Of a DNA stretch of 6,153 bases, positions 6,061 through 6,153 are shown piece by piece (the first letter of the stretch is position 1; each line of letters begins with the position of its first letter). The translations under genes were made by a program, and so were the position numbers. The notes beneath the pieces are model-generated. The model saw only the letters and a program-made list of their open reading frames with translations, searched no databases and was not told where the DNA came from. Origin of the DNA: Prolixibacteraceae bacterium (lineage in GTDB: Bacteria > Bacteroidota > Bacteroidia > Bacteroidales > Prolixibacteraceae); contig JAEUSS010000179.1 of assembly GCA_016788685.1 (NCBI GenBank), positions 1-6,153 of the forward strand, written 5' to 3'.

Positions 6061-6139
6061 CGAAAGTTTTCGAGCAGGCTCAATAAGCGGTAATCTGATG
6101 GATTCCCGCCTGCCGGAAGAAATATTTAAACACATTGAA
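6061..6139 (+). promoter_or_regulatory. Structured 5' leader of rplU
   Basis: The predicted 80-nt leader opens with a small hairpin, CGAA (6061-6064) with TTCG (6069-6072). It then has a second stem, GCGGTAATC (6087-6095) with GATTCCCGC (6101-6109): eight pairs and one T/C mismatch around a 5-nt loop. An alternative pairing, GCAGGC (6074-6079) with GCCTGC (6108-6113), competes with the base of that stem. Ribosomal protein operons, including L21 operons in Firmicutes, often carry autoregulatory leaders. Whether this is one is inference. The last 20 nt before the ATG are A/T-rich without a close Shine-Dalgarno sequence. Confidence 0.4.
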
Positions 6140-6153
6140 ATGTACGCAATCGT
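6140..6153 (+). CDS. rplU: Ribosomal protein L21 (bL21), first four codons only
   Basis: Only ATG TAC GCA ATC GT lies in the window, giving MYAI and almost certainly Val. This is the usual opening of bL21 in Bacteroidota (MYAIVEIAG and so on). The call is helped by an exact Bacteroidota promoter and a structured leader of about 80 nt just upstream, as expected for a ribosomal protein operon. The next gene to the right would normally be rpmA (L27). L21 binds 23S rRNA in the large subunit. With so few residues visible, another protein starting MYAIV cannot be formally excluded. Confidence 0.7.

Larger units (their letters stand above)
5763..6139. other. Divergent intergenic region between the BFN gene and rplU (377 bp)
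   Basis: No gene is supported here. The left end has the BFN promoter element. The stretch 5820-5990 holds only weak pairings: CTGTTC 5883-5888 with GAACAG 5915-5920, and CTCA 5951-5954 with TGAG 5958-5961. A 6-bp inverted repeat (TTCTGA 5991-5996, TCAGAA 6004-6009) precedes the rplU promoter. The rplU promoter and leader fill the right end. Confidence 0.6.

Overview
The window looks like ordinary chromosome of a member of the Bacteroidota, probably a Bacteroidales/Marinilabiliales-type organism. Three lines support this. Several start-proximal elements match the Bacteroidota promoter form TAnnTTTG (with or without an upstream TTTG). Most start codons lack a Shine-Dalgarno sequence and have A/T-rich upstream regions. 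The protein families also fit: a 220-residue chlamydial-like family I pyrophosphatase, a bifunctional-nuclease protein with a UVR tail, NupG, and an L21 beginning MYAIV. The lineage is inferred from these signals and not from any database match.

Layout from left to right. The left edge holds the N-terminal two thirds of malate dehydrogenase (mdh, minus strand, cut by the window edge). A 477-bp divergent intergenic region follows, then inorganic pyrophosphatase (ppa, plus). A stem-loop follows ppa, then an unrecognised 121-residue protein (plus) that converges on the next genes. From 2266 to 5762 four genes lie on the minus strand. Read in the direction of transcription they are a BFN-UVR bifunctional nuclease-like protein, the nucleoside:H+ symporter NupG, thymidylate synthase (thyA) and dihydrofolate reductase (folA). 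A strong intrinsic terminator separates nupG from the thyA-folA pair, so these are at least two transcription units. A second divergent intergenic region (377 bp) leads to the first codons of ribosomal protein L21 (rplU, plus) at the right edge. It contains the best promoter in the window and a structured leader.

Functional theme. ThyA converts dUMP to dTMP and releases dihydrofolate, which FolA reduces back to tetrahydrofolate, so the tight thyA-folA pairing is a standard metabolic operon. NupG brings in nucleosides for salvage, and the BFN family has been linked to nucleic acid cleavage. The four genes may therefore form a loose nucleotide-supply neighbourhood, although this is only suggested by gene order. 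Mdh, Ppa and L21 are housekeeping functions.

I found no mobile element, CRISPR array, tRNA, rRNA or obviously novel system. The items most worth a second look are the orphan 121-residue protein bracketed by two hairpins, the palindrome inside the rplU promoter spacer, and the structured rplU leader.
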